Below are positions 22,514-31,385 of a stretch of DNA of 64,000 nt, one piece after another. The first letter of the stretch is position 1, and every line of letters begins with the position of its first letter. The notes under the pieces are model-generated. The model was not told where the DNA came from, did no database searches, and worked only from the letters and a program-made list of their open reading frames with translations. This DNA comes from Plantactinospora endophytica (GTDB taxonomy: Bacteria; Actinomycetota; Actinomycetes; Mycobacteriales; Micromonosporaceae), in assembly GCF_016862915.1 (NCBI RefSeq), contig NZ_BONW01000019.1:124001-188000 (forward strand), given 5' to 3'. A program made the translations under genes and the position numbers.

Positions 22514-22612
22514 AGCATCAAAGCTAACATCAATAGCAGACCTCGGCACCCGAGTGGGCGACGGGCGGACGGAACGCGAAAAATTTCCTGGTCGAGGGCC
22601 TAGCTCGAACGC

Positions 22613-22807
22613 ATGATCTACATGGCTCTGGCCGCGGTTATGTACGTCGGCGGCTTCGTCTTCCTCTACGGCGTGGTGCGGTTCGCCGTCCGGCACGCCA
22701 TCGAGGACATCGACGCGCGGCGGGAGCGGGCGGCCCAGGCGCCGGAGCTGGACCGGCTCCGGGAGCGCACCCTCGTGCCGGACAACGCCTTCCTCGCCGG
22801 AAGCTGA
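22613..22807 (+). CDS. Small single-pass membrane protein
   Basis: A 64-residue protein with one N-terminal transmembrane helix (about residues 2-28, MALAAVMYVGGFVFLYGVVR) and a charged cytoplasmic tail rich in Arg and Glu (EDIDARRERAAQAPELDRLR) likely to form a coiled coil. I do not recognise the family. It is divergent from the hydrolase gene, with 99 bases between starts, and has no strong ribosome-binding site. Codon use is typical of the genome, which supports its being real. Confidence 0.6.
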   Translation: MIYMALAAVMYVGGFVFLYGVVRFAVRHAIEDIDARRERAAQAPELDRLRERTLVPDNAFLAGS

Positions 22808-22894
22808 CCTCCCGCCGCCGGCACCTTCTGTGGGCGTGATCGGGTGTGGGCGGCGTAGCGGGGCGGGGTGGGCGGTGCGAGGATCACGGGCGTG

Positions 22895-23446
22895 ATGGGA
22901 ACCCTGAAGACGGAGCCGGCCCGGGCCCGCCAGGATCTGCTCGCCGCGCCGGTGACCGAGGCCCTGCACCGCTGGCCCGCCGACGCCCCGGTCGGCGTCG
23001 ACGACATCCTGGTCGCGCCGATCGACGCCACCCTCGCCGACACCGCCGCGTTCTGCGAGGCGTACGACGTCGGGCTGGACGTGTCGGCGAACTGCGTGGT
23101 GGTGGCCGGCAAGCGGGAGGGTACGGTCCGGTACGCGGCCTGCGTCGTACTGGCCACCACCCGGGCCGACGTGAACGGCGTGGTACGCCGGCACCTCGAC
23201 GTACGCAAGGCGAGCTTCGCCCCGATGGCCGAGGCCGTCGAGTTGACCGGCATGGAGTACGGCGGTATCACCCCGATCGGGCTGCCCGGATCGTGGCCGA
23301 TCCTGGTGGACGCCCGGGTGGTCGGCACGCCGTACGTGATCGTCGGGTCCGGTGTCCGGCACAGCAAGATCGCCCTGCCCGGCGCCGCCCTCGGACTGCT
23401 GCCGAACGCCGAGGTGGTCGAGGGACTGGCCCGCGAAGTCGGCTGA
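22895..23446 (+). CDS. YbaK/EbsC (ProX-like) aminoacyl-tRNA editing domain protein
   Basis: A 183-residue protein with the YbaK/ProRS-INS fold. The signatures are YGGITPIGLPG near residue 125 (the substrate loop) and the preceding Lys-containing FAPMAEAVELTGM. Free-standing members hydrolyse mischarged Ala- or Cys-tRNA(Pro) and related species. I chose the ATG at 22895; a GTG at 22868 would add nine residues (GGARITGV). The window also contains ProRS with its own INS domain (29340-31091), so this protein would be an accessory proofreader. Confidence 0.85.
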   Translation: MGTLKTEPARARQDLLAAPVTEALHRWPADAPVGVDDILVAPIDATLADTAAFCEAYDVGLDVSANCVVVAGKREGTVRYAACVVLATTRADVNGVVRRHLDVRKASFAPMAEAVELTGMEYGGITPIGLPGSWPILVDARVVGTPYVIVGSGVRHSKIALPGAALGLLPNAEVVEGLAREVG

Positions 23447-23559
23447 CGGTCGACCGTGGAAACACCATTCGCCGCCCGACGGGCCGGCCGAGCTAACCTC
23501 GGTGGCCGGTCACGAGGACACGCACGGTAAAGCTCCCGTCGTCGCCCGGCCGCCAGGAG

Positions 23560-23766
23560 TTACCGCTGGTGGGACGGCGGGTCGCCGGCCCGGTCGGGTG
23601 AGCGTTCCGGCCAGCAGACCGGGCAGCCGCAGAGGACGACCCGGACCTGGCCGGTACCGGAGACCAGGCGTACCTGCCCGGGACAGTGGTGCGGTGGGTC
23701 GGTCACCGGGGGGCGCAGGGCGAGCGCGCAGGGCAGGCACAGCGTCTTCTCGCTCATCCGGGTCAC
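23560..23766 (-). CDS. Cys-rich mini-protein (downstream member of a pair)
   Basis: A 68-residue protein starting VTRMSEKTLCLPCALA with five cysteines in CLPC, one isolated Cys (HHCPG) and CGCPVCWPE, a zinc-ribbon-like spacing. The GTG at 23766 overlaps the stop of the upstream gene by four bases (GTGA), so the two are coupled; an ATG at 23757 is the alternative. I do not recognise a named family. Together with its neighbour it is transcribed away from an XRE regulator gene, an arrangement echoed at two other XRE loci in this window. Confidence 0.65.
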   Translation of the reverse strand: MTRMSEKTLCLPCALALRPPVTDPPHHCPGQVRLVSGTGQVRVVLCGCPVCWPERSPDRAGDPPSHQR

Positions 23767-24038
23767 TCCCCTTCGCCCCCGTCGACCGGTTCCGCGCCGG
23801 TCGCCCCCTCCGCCGGGGTGGCGTAGCTGTCGATGTCTACCACACCGATCGACGGATGTGCGGGTACGAATGAGTCGTTCACCATTTCTAAATATGCCCG
23901 TGCAGTCGCCAGCGCCCGGCAGCCCGGCAATTTGCAGATAGGGCACCGACCGTCGGCGCGGGGCCAATGTTCGATCATGATGAGTCGGGCGGAGAGCGCC
24001 ATCCGGTTGCGTATTCGACGCGCGGCGGGACCGGTCAT
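23763..24038 (-). CDS. Small Cys-containing protein divergent from XRE regulator
   Basis: A 91-residue protein with a basic N-terminal helix (GPAARRIRNRMALSARL), the motif HWPRADGRCPICKLPGCRAL with three cysteines, the helix ATARAYLEMV, and an acidic tail. The Cys spacing suggests metal or nucleic-acid binding, but no function is known to me. The start is uncertain (ATG at 24038 chosen; 24062 and 24002 possible). The gene contains AT-richer codons than its neighbours (ATTTCTAAATATGCC region), which hints at acquired DNA. It is coupled by a GTGA overlap to the mini-protein gene 23560-23766. Confidence 0.65.
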   Translation of the reverse strand: MTGPAARRIRNRMALSARLIMIEHWPRADGRCPICKLPGCRALATARAYLEMVNDSFVPAHPSIGVVDIDSYATPAEGATGAEPVDGGEGE

Positions 24039-24464
24039 GGCGGATCGCCGCGGCTCCGGCACCCGGACGGGGTCCGCACCGGCCCCTCCCCGCGCACGAG
24101 ATGCCTCCTGAGCTGGCCGGGAGGTGCGGCGACCGCCGGCACGGCCGCCGCACCCGATGGGGCGTCGCCCGCTTCCCAGGGGGAAGACAGCGGGTACGCG
24201 CCCCGGCCCCGCGCGGACCGATCACGAGCCGACCTGGAGGCCGATGAGGTCGAGCCGTGTCATACCCGCGGGCCGTGGAACTGCTGTCCCGGCACCGATC
24301 CCGAGGTCACCCCAGGCTTACGTTCCTGGCCTGGAAGCGGTAGAACATTGATCGGTGCCACATCGAACAGAAGCGATCCACATCCCCACATTCCCGTAAC
24401 GAGAGAACTACCGATAGTAGGCGCGGTTTTCAGGTGTTTTCCGGAGCGCACAGGCGGTAGACGG
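24039..24464. promoter_or_regulatory. Long divergent intergenic region with two small inverted repeats
   Basis: This 426-base gap separates the Cys-protein pair (minus) from the XRE regulator (plus). No convincing gene is present. It holds ACTACCGATAGT (24407-24418, arms ACTA/TAGT), 46 bases before the XRE start, and CCAGG...CCTGG (24312-24329). The first is a reasonable autoregulatory operator candidate for the XRE protein. Confidence 0.5.
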
Positions 24465-25547
24465 ATGGATCACGTCGGCGCAAGGCTGAGAGTGGCGCGT
24501 ACGGACGCTCAGGTCACCCTGACCCAGATGGCGGCCCGCACCAACTACAGCAAAAGTCATCTGTGCAATGTCGAGCTCGGCAAGCGACCGGCCACCCCGG
24601 ATCTGGTCCTGGCGTACGAGCGGGTGTTGGGAGACAGCGTGAACCGCAGAGGTGCCCTCGCGCTCGCCGCGACCGTCGTCGTCTCCTCCGCCGTCGCCGA
24701 GCTGGTCCAGCACGGGTTCGCCGCCGCCATCGCGCCACGCCGGAACGTCAACGAGTGGGTCGGCCGGGCCGAGGCGTACGGGCAGGACTACATGTCGCTC
24801 GGCGCCGCCGAGGTACAGGCCCGGCTCGCCGCCGACCTGGTGGTGCTGCAACAGGAGCTGGACAGCCCGCACCTGTGGGGCGTCGCCGCCCGGCTGATGA
24901 CGGTGCACGGCAAGACCCTGCCCGGCAACGACGGTGGCCGGGGCGCCATCCGGTCGTACGAGATGGCCGCCATCGCGGCGGACCGCTCCGGCGACCTGGA
25001 GACCCGGGTCTGGGTACGCGGCCGGGCCGCCCTGGCGCTGGCGTACGAGGGGGCGCACCTGCCGGTGGCCGCCCGTTTCGCCGAGCAGGCCGTCGCGCTC
25101 TCCGACCGGCCGACCCTGGGCCGGCTGAACGCGCTCACCGCGCAGGCCCACGTGGCCGCCTGCCGGGGCGACACCGCGACCGGTCTGTCGAGGTTGGACG
25201 ATGCCCGCCGGGTCTTCGACCGGGCCGGCAGTTCCGAGCAGATCTCCGACTTCGCGGTGCCGCAGTGGCGGTTCCACACCTTCGAGTCGATGTTGCTGTC
25301 CCGGCTCGGCCTTCCCGGAGCGGTGGCCGCGCAGGACGCGGCGGACCGGACCCGGCCGCACACCCTGCCCCGGTTCGCCACCCACATCGAGCTGCACCGT
25401 GGCCTGATGATGGCCTCCGCCGGAGACGCGGCCGGCGGTCTCGGCCACGCCCGCCGGGCCCTGGACCGGTTGCCGTCCGAGCGGCACAGCCTGTCGCTGC
25501 GGCTGATGCTGGCCGAGGTGGAGCGGGTGGCGGGAGCCGTACTCTGA
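24465..25547 (+). CDS. XRE-family regulator with TPR-like sensor region
   Basis: A 360-residue regulator. Residues 1-60 form a lambda-repressor-like HTH (VTLTQMAARTNYSKSHLCNVELGKR), followed by a hydrophobic segment (RRGALALAATVVVSSAVAEL, about 62-85) and a helical TPR-like C-terminus. The architecture resembles actinomycete helix-turn-helix/TPR regulators that bind peptides or small ligands, but the hydrophobic spacer could also tether it to the membrane. It differs from the DUF5753 regulators at 39026 and 61544 and has no DUF397 partner downstream. It is divergent from two Cys-rich small proteins, which are its likely targets or partners. Confidence 0.85.
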   Translation: MDHVGARLRVARTDAQVTLTQMAARTNYSKSHLCNVELGKRPATPDLVLAYERVLGDSVNRRGALALAATVVVSSAVAELVQHGFAAAIAPRRNVNEWVGRAEAYGQDYMSLGAAEVQARLAADLVVLQQELDSPHLWGVAARLMTVHGKTLPGNDGGRGAIRSYEMAAIAADRSGDLETRVWVRGRAALALAYEGAHLPVAARFAEQAVALSDRPTLGRLNALTAQAHVAACRGDTATGLSRLDDARRVFDRAGSSEQISDFAVPQWRFHTFESMLLSRLGLPGAVAAQDAADRTRPHTLPRFATHIELHRGLMMASAGDAAGGLGHARRALDRLPSERHSLSLRLMLAEVERVAGAVL

Positions 25548-25674
25548 CCGCCCGCGAGTTCGCGGGTCGGCGGGAGTGGCGGCGGCCAGCCCCTGCGTGA
25601 ATGAGCATAACGATGCTTGTCGATACTGTTGCACGTGAAACGTTGCCGGGCCTCGGGTTCCGGCCCTGCGGGCG

Positions 25675-26106
25675 TCAGTCGAGCTGGTCCCGGACCTGCC
25701 GCTTGAGCCGGGCCAGGATGGCGTTGCCGCCGCGTACCCGCAACGGGCTGATCGCCTGGGCCAGCCCCATCCGCTGGTAGAGGTCGTCCGGCACCGAGAG
25801 CACCTCGTCGGCGCTCGCCCCGGCCAGCCCCTCGGCCAGGATCCCGGCGAAGGCCCGGGTGGTGGGCGCCTCCGGCGGGCAGTCGAACCAGGTCGTCACG
25901 GTCCGGTCGGCGGCCACCTCGGCGCGGAGGAAGAACGCCGTCTGACACTCCGGCACCTGCTCCATCCCGGCGTGCCCGGTCAGCTCCGCCGGCAGCGGCG
26001 GAACGGCGTCGGAGTACTCCAGCAGCATTTCGAGGACCACGTCCCGGGGGGCGGCGGCGAACTCCGCCACGATCTCGGCGAGCTTCGGTGGCATCGACTG
26101 CGGCAT
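25675..26106 (-). CDS. SufE-family Fe-S/sulfur-acceptor protein
   Basis: A 143-residue SufE-like protein, the sulfur acceptor that stimulates cysteine desulfurase. The acceptor cysteine lies in VPECQTAFFL and the C-terminal helix contains SPLRVRGGNAILARL, the usual SufE ending. I chose the ATG at 26106 (MPQSMPPKLAEIV). In many actinomycetes sufE sits directly beside a rhodanese gene (sseA); here the rhodanese at 36110-37018 is 10 kb away. Confidence 0.85.
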   Translation of the reverse strand: MPQSMPPKLAEIVAEFAAAPRDVVLEMLLEYSDAVPPLPAELTGHAGMEQVPECQTAFFLRAEVAADRTVTTWFDCPPEAPTTRAFAGILAEGLAGASADEVLSVPDDLYQRMGLAQAISPLRVRGGNAILARLKRQVRDQLD

Positions 26107-26231
26107 GGAGCCCAGGCTACCGAGCCGGCCGAGGGGCAGGGCGGACGGTCGCGGCCGGGGGTGGCGGAGGTGGCGGAGGTCGCACTCGGGTGCCCCGAGT
26201 CGCTTCCGAATGCTCGTGCTCGGCTCCGACC

Positions 26232-26657
26232 TCACCGGCCGGGGCTGGCCTCGCTGATCTCACCGAGCGCCGACGACGGGTCCAGGCGTACCGCCAGGTC
26301 ACCCAGGGAGACGATGCCGACCAGTTGGCGGTCGGTGTCGCAGACCAGGATCCGGCGTACCGCCCGGTCCCGCATCAGGGTCGCCGCCTCGGTCGCGGTG
26401 GAACTCTGGTCGATCATGACGATGTCCCGGGAGGTCACCGAGCCGAGCGTGGTCTGTCGGGCGTCCCGCCCCTCGGCGACGGCCCGGACCACGATGTCGC
26501 GGTCGGTCACCATGCCGAACAGGCTCGACCCGTCGGTCACCACCACGTCGCCGATGTCGGCGTCCCGCATCGCGCGGGCGGCCTCGTCCAGGGTGGTGGA
26601 GACCGGAAGGTAGACGATCTTCCTGGTCATGACGTCGCGGACTCTGACCTCGGCCAC
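26232..26657 (-). CDS. Tandem CBS-domain protein
   Basis: A 141-residue protein consisting of two CBS motifs (VRDVMTRKIVYLPVSTTLDE... and TSRDIVMIDQSSTATEAATL...), which together form one Bateman module that binds adenosyl ligands such as AMP, ATP or NAD(H). The repeated GMVTDRDIVVRA and VGIVSLGDLAVR ends are typical. Translation begins at GTG 26657 behind GGAGG. It probably acts as a stand-alone energy or redox sensor, as in hypoxic-response-like proteins; the partner is unknown. Confidence 0.92.
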   Translation of the reverse strand: MAEVRVRDVMTRKIVYLPVSTTLDEAARAMRDADIGDVVVTDGSSLFGMVTDRDIVVRAVAEGRDARQTTLGSVTSRDIVMIDQSSTATEAATLMRDRAVRRILVCDTDRQLVGIVSLGDLAVRLDPSSALGEISEASPGR

Positions 26658-26819
26658 GATGTGCCTCCGAACCCCGGGTTTGCCGATACCATTTGCTACC
26701 CCCTGGCCGGCACGCTAACACCATGTCAGGTTTCCGATCGGCCACTCTGGGTTGTTGGACGGTATGGTGCGATTGGCCCCGATAAGCCGGAGAGATCCGA
26801 GCGACTCTGTGAGGTGCGA

Positions 26820-27443
26820 GTGAAGGCCACCGAGCTGTCCATTTCCGGCGCCTGGGAGTTCCTCCCGCAGCAGTTCTCCGACGACCGGGGCAGGCTGCTC
26901 GTCTGGTACGACGCGGAGGTCTTCGCCGACGCGCTCGGCTTCGAGCTGCCGGTCGCGCAGGCCAACCAGAGCGTGTCCCGGCGGGGCGTCATCCGGGGCG
27001 TGCACTGGACCGACGTACCCACCGGCCAGGCCAAGTACGTCTACTGCCCGCAGGGCGCCGTACTCGACCTGGTGGTGGACCTGCGGGTCGGCTCGCCGAC
27101 CTTCGGCCAGCACGAGGTGACCCGGCTGGACACCATCGACAACCGCGCCGTCTATCTGGCCGAGGGGCTGGGCCACGCCTTCGTCGCGCTGGAGGAGGGC
27201 AGCATCGTCAGCTACCTCTGCTCCACCCGGTACGCCCCGGCCCGGGAGCGGATCGTGCACGTCCGGGACGAGGAACTGGCCCTGGCCTGGCCGGCCGACA
27301 TCGAGCCGATCGTCTCCGAGCGGGACTCCCGGGCACCCACCCTGGCCGAACTGCGCACCGCCGGCCTGCTGCCCCGGTACGACGAGTGCCAGCGGTTCTA
27401 CCGGGCACAGCGGACCAGACGCGCGGGCCCGGGACCGGGCTGA
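26820..27443 (+). CDS. dTDP-4-dehydrorhamnose 3,5-epimerase-like protein
   Basis: A 207-residue cupin of the RmlC/RfbC family. Substrate-binding and catalytic landmarks are visible: FSDDRGRLLVWYD, VSRRGVIRGVHW (the RGxH catalytic His) and EGLGHAFVALE. Family members epimerise C3 and/or C5 of dTDP-4-keto-6-deoxyglucose for rhamnose or antibiotic-sugar synthesis. No other dTDP-sugar genes are in the window, so the pathway cannot be named; it may be an orphan of a dispersed deoxysugar set. GTG 26820 is preceded by GAGG. Confidence 0.85.
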   Translation: MKATELSISGAWEFLPQQFSDDRGRLLVWYDAEVFADALGFELPVAQANQSVSRRGVIRGVHWTDVPTGQAKYVYCPQGAVLDLVVDLRVGSPTFGQHEVTRLDTIDNRAVYLAEGLGHAFVALEEGSIVSYLCSTRYAPARERIVHVRDEELALAWPADIEPIVSERDSRAPTLAELRTAGLLPRYDECQRFYRAQRTRRAGPGPG

Positions 27444-27484
27444 ACCTGATCCGGGCTACCGCCCCGGCGCTACCGTGGGCGCCG

Positions 27485-29326
27485 ATGGAGACGACGCGGA
27501 TCAGCATCGATTTCGGTACGTCGAACACGGTCGCGATGCTGTCGATCCCCGGCCGGGAGCCGCGACCGCTGCTGTTCGACGGATCGCCCCTGCTGCCGTC
27601 CGCCGTCTACGCGGCCGTGGACGGCCGGCTGGCCGTCGGCCGGGACGCCTGGCACGCCGGAACGGGCAACCCGGCCGGACTGGAGCCGTTCCCGAAGCGG
27701 CACATCGACGAGGACAGCCTGCTGCTGGACGGCCGGGAGTTGACGCTGGAGACGGTCGTCGCGGCGATGCTCCGGCACGTCTCGGCCGAGGCGGACAGCG
27801 TGACCGGTGCCCACGTCGACACCGCCGTGCTGACCTGTCCCGCGTCCTGGGCCACGGCCCGGCGGAGCCGGCTGGCGGCGGCGGGTCGGTCCGTGTTCGG
27901 CACCGTGCACCTGGTCGCCGAACCGGTCGCGGCGGCGTACCACTACCTCTCCCGGTTTCCGCTCACCGGCCCCGGGCACGTCCTCGTGTACGACCTCGGG
28001 GCCGGCACCTTCGACGCCTCGGCGGTACGCCGTACACCCGAGGGCGTCGAACTGCTCGCCTCCACCGGGCTTGACGACGCCGGTGGGCTGGACATCGACG
28101 CGGCCATCGTCGAGCACCTCGGCGAGACCCTCGCGGCCCGCGACCCGGACCTCTGGCGCCGGCTGGGCCAGCCGACCGGGCGGGCCGACCAGCGGGCCCG
28201 CCGTCAGCTCTGGGAGAACGTACGCACCGCCAAGGAGGTGCTGTCGCGTACCGCCACGACGGTGGTGCACGTTCCGCTCTTCGACGACGAACTGCCGCTC
28301 GGCCGGGAACGGCTCGACGCGCTCGCCCGGCCGGTGCTGGAGCGTACCGTCGCGGTATGCCGGGACCTGTCGGCCGGCGTCGGCGCGGACGGGCCGCTGC
28401 TCGCGGTCTTCCTGGTCGGCGGTGCGAGCCGGATGCCGCTGGTACAGACCCTGCTGCACCAGACGCTCGGGGTGGTACCGACCGGAATCGAACAGCCGGA
28501 ACTCGCCGTCGCCGAGGGTGCGCTCGCCGTCGCCGAAGGCGTGCTGACGGGTAGGCCGACCGATGGGCCAACGGCCGGGCCGAGCGATGGGCCAACGGCC
28601 GGGCCGAGCGGTGGGCCGGACGCCGACGGCCGGGCGCCTGTCGACCGGCCCGCGCTCGACCGGCAGCCGCCGGCCCGCAGCCCGGCCCGGCCGTTGGCGC
28701 GGCTCCTCGACCGGCACCGCCGCTGGGTCGGTGCCGCCGCCGTGGCGGTGGTCGTCGCGGCCACCGCGTTCTGGCTGACCGGCCGGGAGTCGCCGCCACC
28801 GGATCGCGTCGACCGGAAGACGAACGGGGTGACGCCGGTGGTGAGCGGTGCTCCGACGCCGACGCCGACGCCTTCTCCGACTCCGACTCCGACCCCGAAG
28901 CCGGCCGTGGACCCCTGCCTGGTCGGCGTCTGGGTGTCGACCAGCTACTCGATCACCAACTACATCGACCAGTTCCCGGCGACCTTCCGCAGCTCGGGCG
29001 GCACGGTGAAGACCATCCGGCCGGACGGCAACTTCGTGCACAACTACGACCGGAGCGCCGCGCGGACCGCCCGGGTCGACGGGGACCGGTGGCAGCAGGC
29101 CGTCACCGGCACCATCTCCGGACGTATCCGTACCGTCGACCGGACGATCGTCTACTCCGCGCTGAAGGCGAGCGGGACGAGCCGGTTCACCCAGAACGGC
29201 CGCAGCCGGGGCAGCGACCCGCTGGACGCCGCCCCGGATCCGTCCACGTACATCTGCGACGGGGACACCTGGACCGAGTACACCGAGGACTACCAGATCG
29301 AGTACACCCGCCGACCGGCCCGTTGA
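27485..29326 (+). CDS. Membrane-anchored Hsp70 ATPase fusion with extracellular domain
   Basis: A 613-residue protein. Residues 1-~370 are an Hsp70/actin-fold ATPase (phosphate loop IDFGTSNTVAM, connect LVYDLGAGTFDAS, FLVGGASRMPLVQ near 315-330). The normal substrate-binding domain is missing. It is replaced by a Gly/Pro repeat linker encoded by a 24-base tandem repeat at 28565-28612, one transmembrane helix (about 416-435, WVGAAAVAVVVAATAFWL), a PTPTPSPTPTP spacer, and a ~140-residue outer domain rich in aromatic and Ser/Thr residues (CLVGVWVSTSYSITNYIDQF) that resembles a lipocalin-like beta barrel. It may sense ATP state inside and carry out a surface function. Confidence 0.88.
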   Translation: METTRISIDFGTSNTVAMLSIPGREPRPLLFDGSPLLPSAVYAAVDGRLAVGRDAWHAGTGNPAGLEPFPKRHIDEDSLLLDGRELTLETVVAAMLRHVSAEADSVTGAHVDTAVLTCPASWATARRSRLAAAGRSVFGTVHLVAEPVAAAYHYLSRFPLTGPGHVLVYDLGAGTFDASAVRRTPEGVELLASTGLDDAGGLDIDAAIVEHLGETLAARDPDLWRRLGQPTGRADQRARRQLWENVRTAKEVLSRTATTVVHVPLFDDELPLGRERLDALARPVLERTVAVCRDLSAGVGADGPLLAVFLVGGASRMPLVQTLLHQTLGVVPTGIEQPELAVAEGALAVAEGVLTGRPTDGPTAGPSDGPTAGPSGGPDADGRAPVDRPALDRQPPARSPARPLARLLDRHRRWVGAAAVAVVVAATAFWLTGRESPPPDRVDRKTNGVTPVVSGAPTPTPTPSPTPTPTPKPAVDPCLVGVWVSTSYSITNYIDQFPATFRSSGGTVKTIRPDGNFVHNYDRSAARTARVDGDRWQQAVTGTISGRIRTVDRTIVYSALKASGTSRFTQNGRSRGSDPLDAAPDPSTYICDGDTWTEYTEDYQIEYTRRPAR

Positions 29327-29339
29327 CCGGCAGCCGGCG

Positions 29340-31091
29340 CTACGGCCGGGGTGCCGTGCCGAGCCGGTCGAGCAGGTCGGGTACCGGCAGTTCGGTGCGC
29401 TCACCGGTGGCGCGGTCGCGCAGTTCGACGTACCCGTCGGTCCAGCGGCGGCCGACCACGACGGCGCGCGGGATGCCGATCAGCTCGGCGTCGGCGAACT
29501 TCACCCCGGCCGAGACGTGCGTCCGGTCGTCGACCAGCACCCGCAGCCCGCGCCCGGCGAGCTGCCCGCCGAGTTCCAGCGCCGCCTCCGCCTGCGGCCC
29601 CTTGCCGGCCGCCACCAGGTGTACGTCGCACGGCGCCACCGCCGCCGGCCAGACCAGTCCCCGCTCGTCGTGGTGCTGTTCGGCGATCGCCGCCACCGCC
29701 CGGGACACGCCGATGCCGTAGCAGCCCATGGTCAGCCGGACCGGCTTGCCGTCCCGGCCGAGCACGTCGACCCGGAACGCGTCGGTGTAGCGCCGGCCGA
29801 GCTGGAACACGTGCCCGATCTCGATGCCCCGGCGGATCGTCAGCACCCCCGGCCGGCAGGCCGGACACCGGTCACCGGCCCGCACCTCGGCCGCCTCGAT
29901 CGTCCCGTCCGGGGTGAAGTCCCGGCCACAGACCACGTCGGTCGCGTGCCGGCCCGGCTCGTTGGCGCCGGTCAGCCAGGCGGTGCCGGGCGCCACCCGG
30001 GGATCGACCAGATAGCGGATGCCGAGCTTGGCCAGCAGTTGCGGGCCGATGTAGCCGCGTACCAGCTCGGGTCGGTCGGCGAAGCCGTCGAACATCGTCA
30101 CGGTCGCCGGGCTCAGCACCGCCGCGAGCCGCTTCAGGTCGACCTCGCGGTCCCCTGGGATGCCGAGAACCAGCAGCTCCGGCTCGTCCGACCCGGGCCG
30201 GCGCAGCTCGACGACGACGTTCTTCAGGGTGTCGCCGGCCGTCCAGTCGGTTCGGCCGGCGAGCCGGCGGGCCTTGGCGAGCGCGACCAGGGACTCGATG
30301 GTCGGCGTCTCCGGGGTGTCGTGCACCTGGGTCGCCGGACGGGCGTGCGGGTCGCCGGCCGGTGCCGGCGGGGTGGTCACCGCCTCGGTGTTGGCGGCGT
30401 AGTCGCAGGCGGTACAGCCGACGAAGCTGTCCTCGCCGACCGGGGTCGCGGCGAGGAACTCCTCCGAGGCCGACCCGCCCATCGCGCCGGACGTCGCCGC
30501 GACGATGGTGTACTCCAGCCCGAGCCGGTCGAAGATCCGCTGGTACGCCGCCCGGTGCCGGTCGTACGCCGCCGCCAGCCCGGCCCGGTCCAGGTCGAAC
30601 GAGTAGGAGTCCTTCATCAGGAACTCCCGCCCGCGCAGCAGCCCGGCCCTGGGCCGCGCCTCGTCCCGGTACTTCGTCTGCACCTGGAAGATCGAGACCG
30701 GGAAGTCCCGGTACGAGGTGAAGGTGTCCCGGACCAGCAGCGCGGCCATCTCCTCGTGGGTGGGACCGAGCAGGTAGTCGGCGCCCCGCCGATCCTTCAG
30801 GGTGAAGATGTCGTCGCCGTACTCGGTCCACCGGCCCGTCGTCTCGTACGGCTCCCGGGGCAGCAGGGCCGGGAAGAGCACCTCCTGGCCGCCGATCGCC
30901 ACCATCTCCTCCCGGACCACCTCCGTGACCCGGTCCAGTACCAGCCGGCCCAGCGGGAGCCAGGTGTAGCCGCCCGGGGCGGCGCGACGGACGTAGCCGG
31001 CCCGGACCAGCAGCCGATGGCTCGGCACCTCCGCGTCGGCCGGGTCCTCGCGCAGCGTACGCAGAAACAGCGTGGACATCCGTAGCAGCAT
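29340..31091 (-). CDS. proS: Prolyl-tRNA synthetase (bacterial type)
   Basis: A 583-residue class II synthetase charging tRNA(Pro). Motif 2 is around [27 protein letters not shown], motif 3 around [13 protein letters not shown], and an INS/YbaK editing insertion occupies about residues 230-370 ([28 protein letters not shown]). The anticodon-binding domain ends the protein. The start MLLRMSTLF could instead be the second Met at 31079. It is convergent with the Hsp70 fusion, with 13 bases between stops. Confidence 0.96.
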   Translation of the reverse strand: MLLRMSTLFLRTLREDPADAEVPSHRLLVRAGYVRRAAPGGYTWLPLGRLVLDRVTEVVREEMVAIGGQEVLFPALLPREPYETTGRWTEYGDDIFTLKDRRGADYLLGPTHEEMAALLVRDTFTSYRDFPVSIFQVQTKYRDEARPRAGLLRGREFLMKDSYSFDLDRAGLAAAYDRHRAAYQRIFDRLGLEYTIVAATSGAMGGSASEEFLAATPVGEDSFVGCTACDYAANTEAVTTPPAPAGDPHARPATQVHDTPETPTIESLVALAKARRLAGRTDWTAGDTLKNVVVELRRPGSDEPELLVLGIPGDREVDLKRLAAVLSPATVTMFDGFADRPELVRGYIGPQLLAKLGIRYLVDPRVAPGTAWLTGANEPGRHATDVVCGRDFTPDGTIEAAEVRAGDRCPACRPGVLTIRRGIEIGHVFQLGRRYTDAFRVDVLGRDGKPVRLTMGCYGIGVSRAVAAIAEQHHDERGLVWPAAVAPCDVHLVAAGKGPQAEAALELGGQLAGRGLRVLVDDRTHVSAGVKFADAELIGIPRAVVVGRRWTDGYVELRDRATGERTELPVPDLLDRLGTAPRP

Positions 31092-31385
31092 CCGGGCAGC
31101 CTAGACCCGGCACCGGAGCGGAGCAGCCGAATTGTCGGGTCCGGCGGGCGGGGGTGTCGCATCGACGGGCGGCACGGTCCCGACCTGCGGCCCGATCGGT
31201 ACGGTCCCGGTCGGCACGGTCGCGGCCTGCGATGCCGGGCGGCACGGGTACCGGTCTGCGGTCCCGGTCACCTTCGGCCGACGGGCGTGTCCGGGCCGGG
31301 GTCCGGCTGACAGACTGGCCCCGGCCGGTGGGAGTCCGCCGTCGGCCGGTGGTGGAACTGGGGAGTAGTGCAGGGGAGGCGCGAC

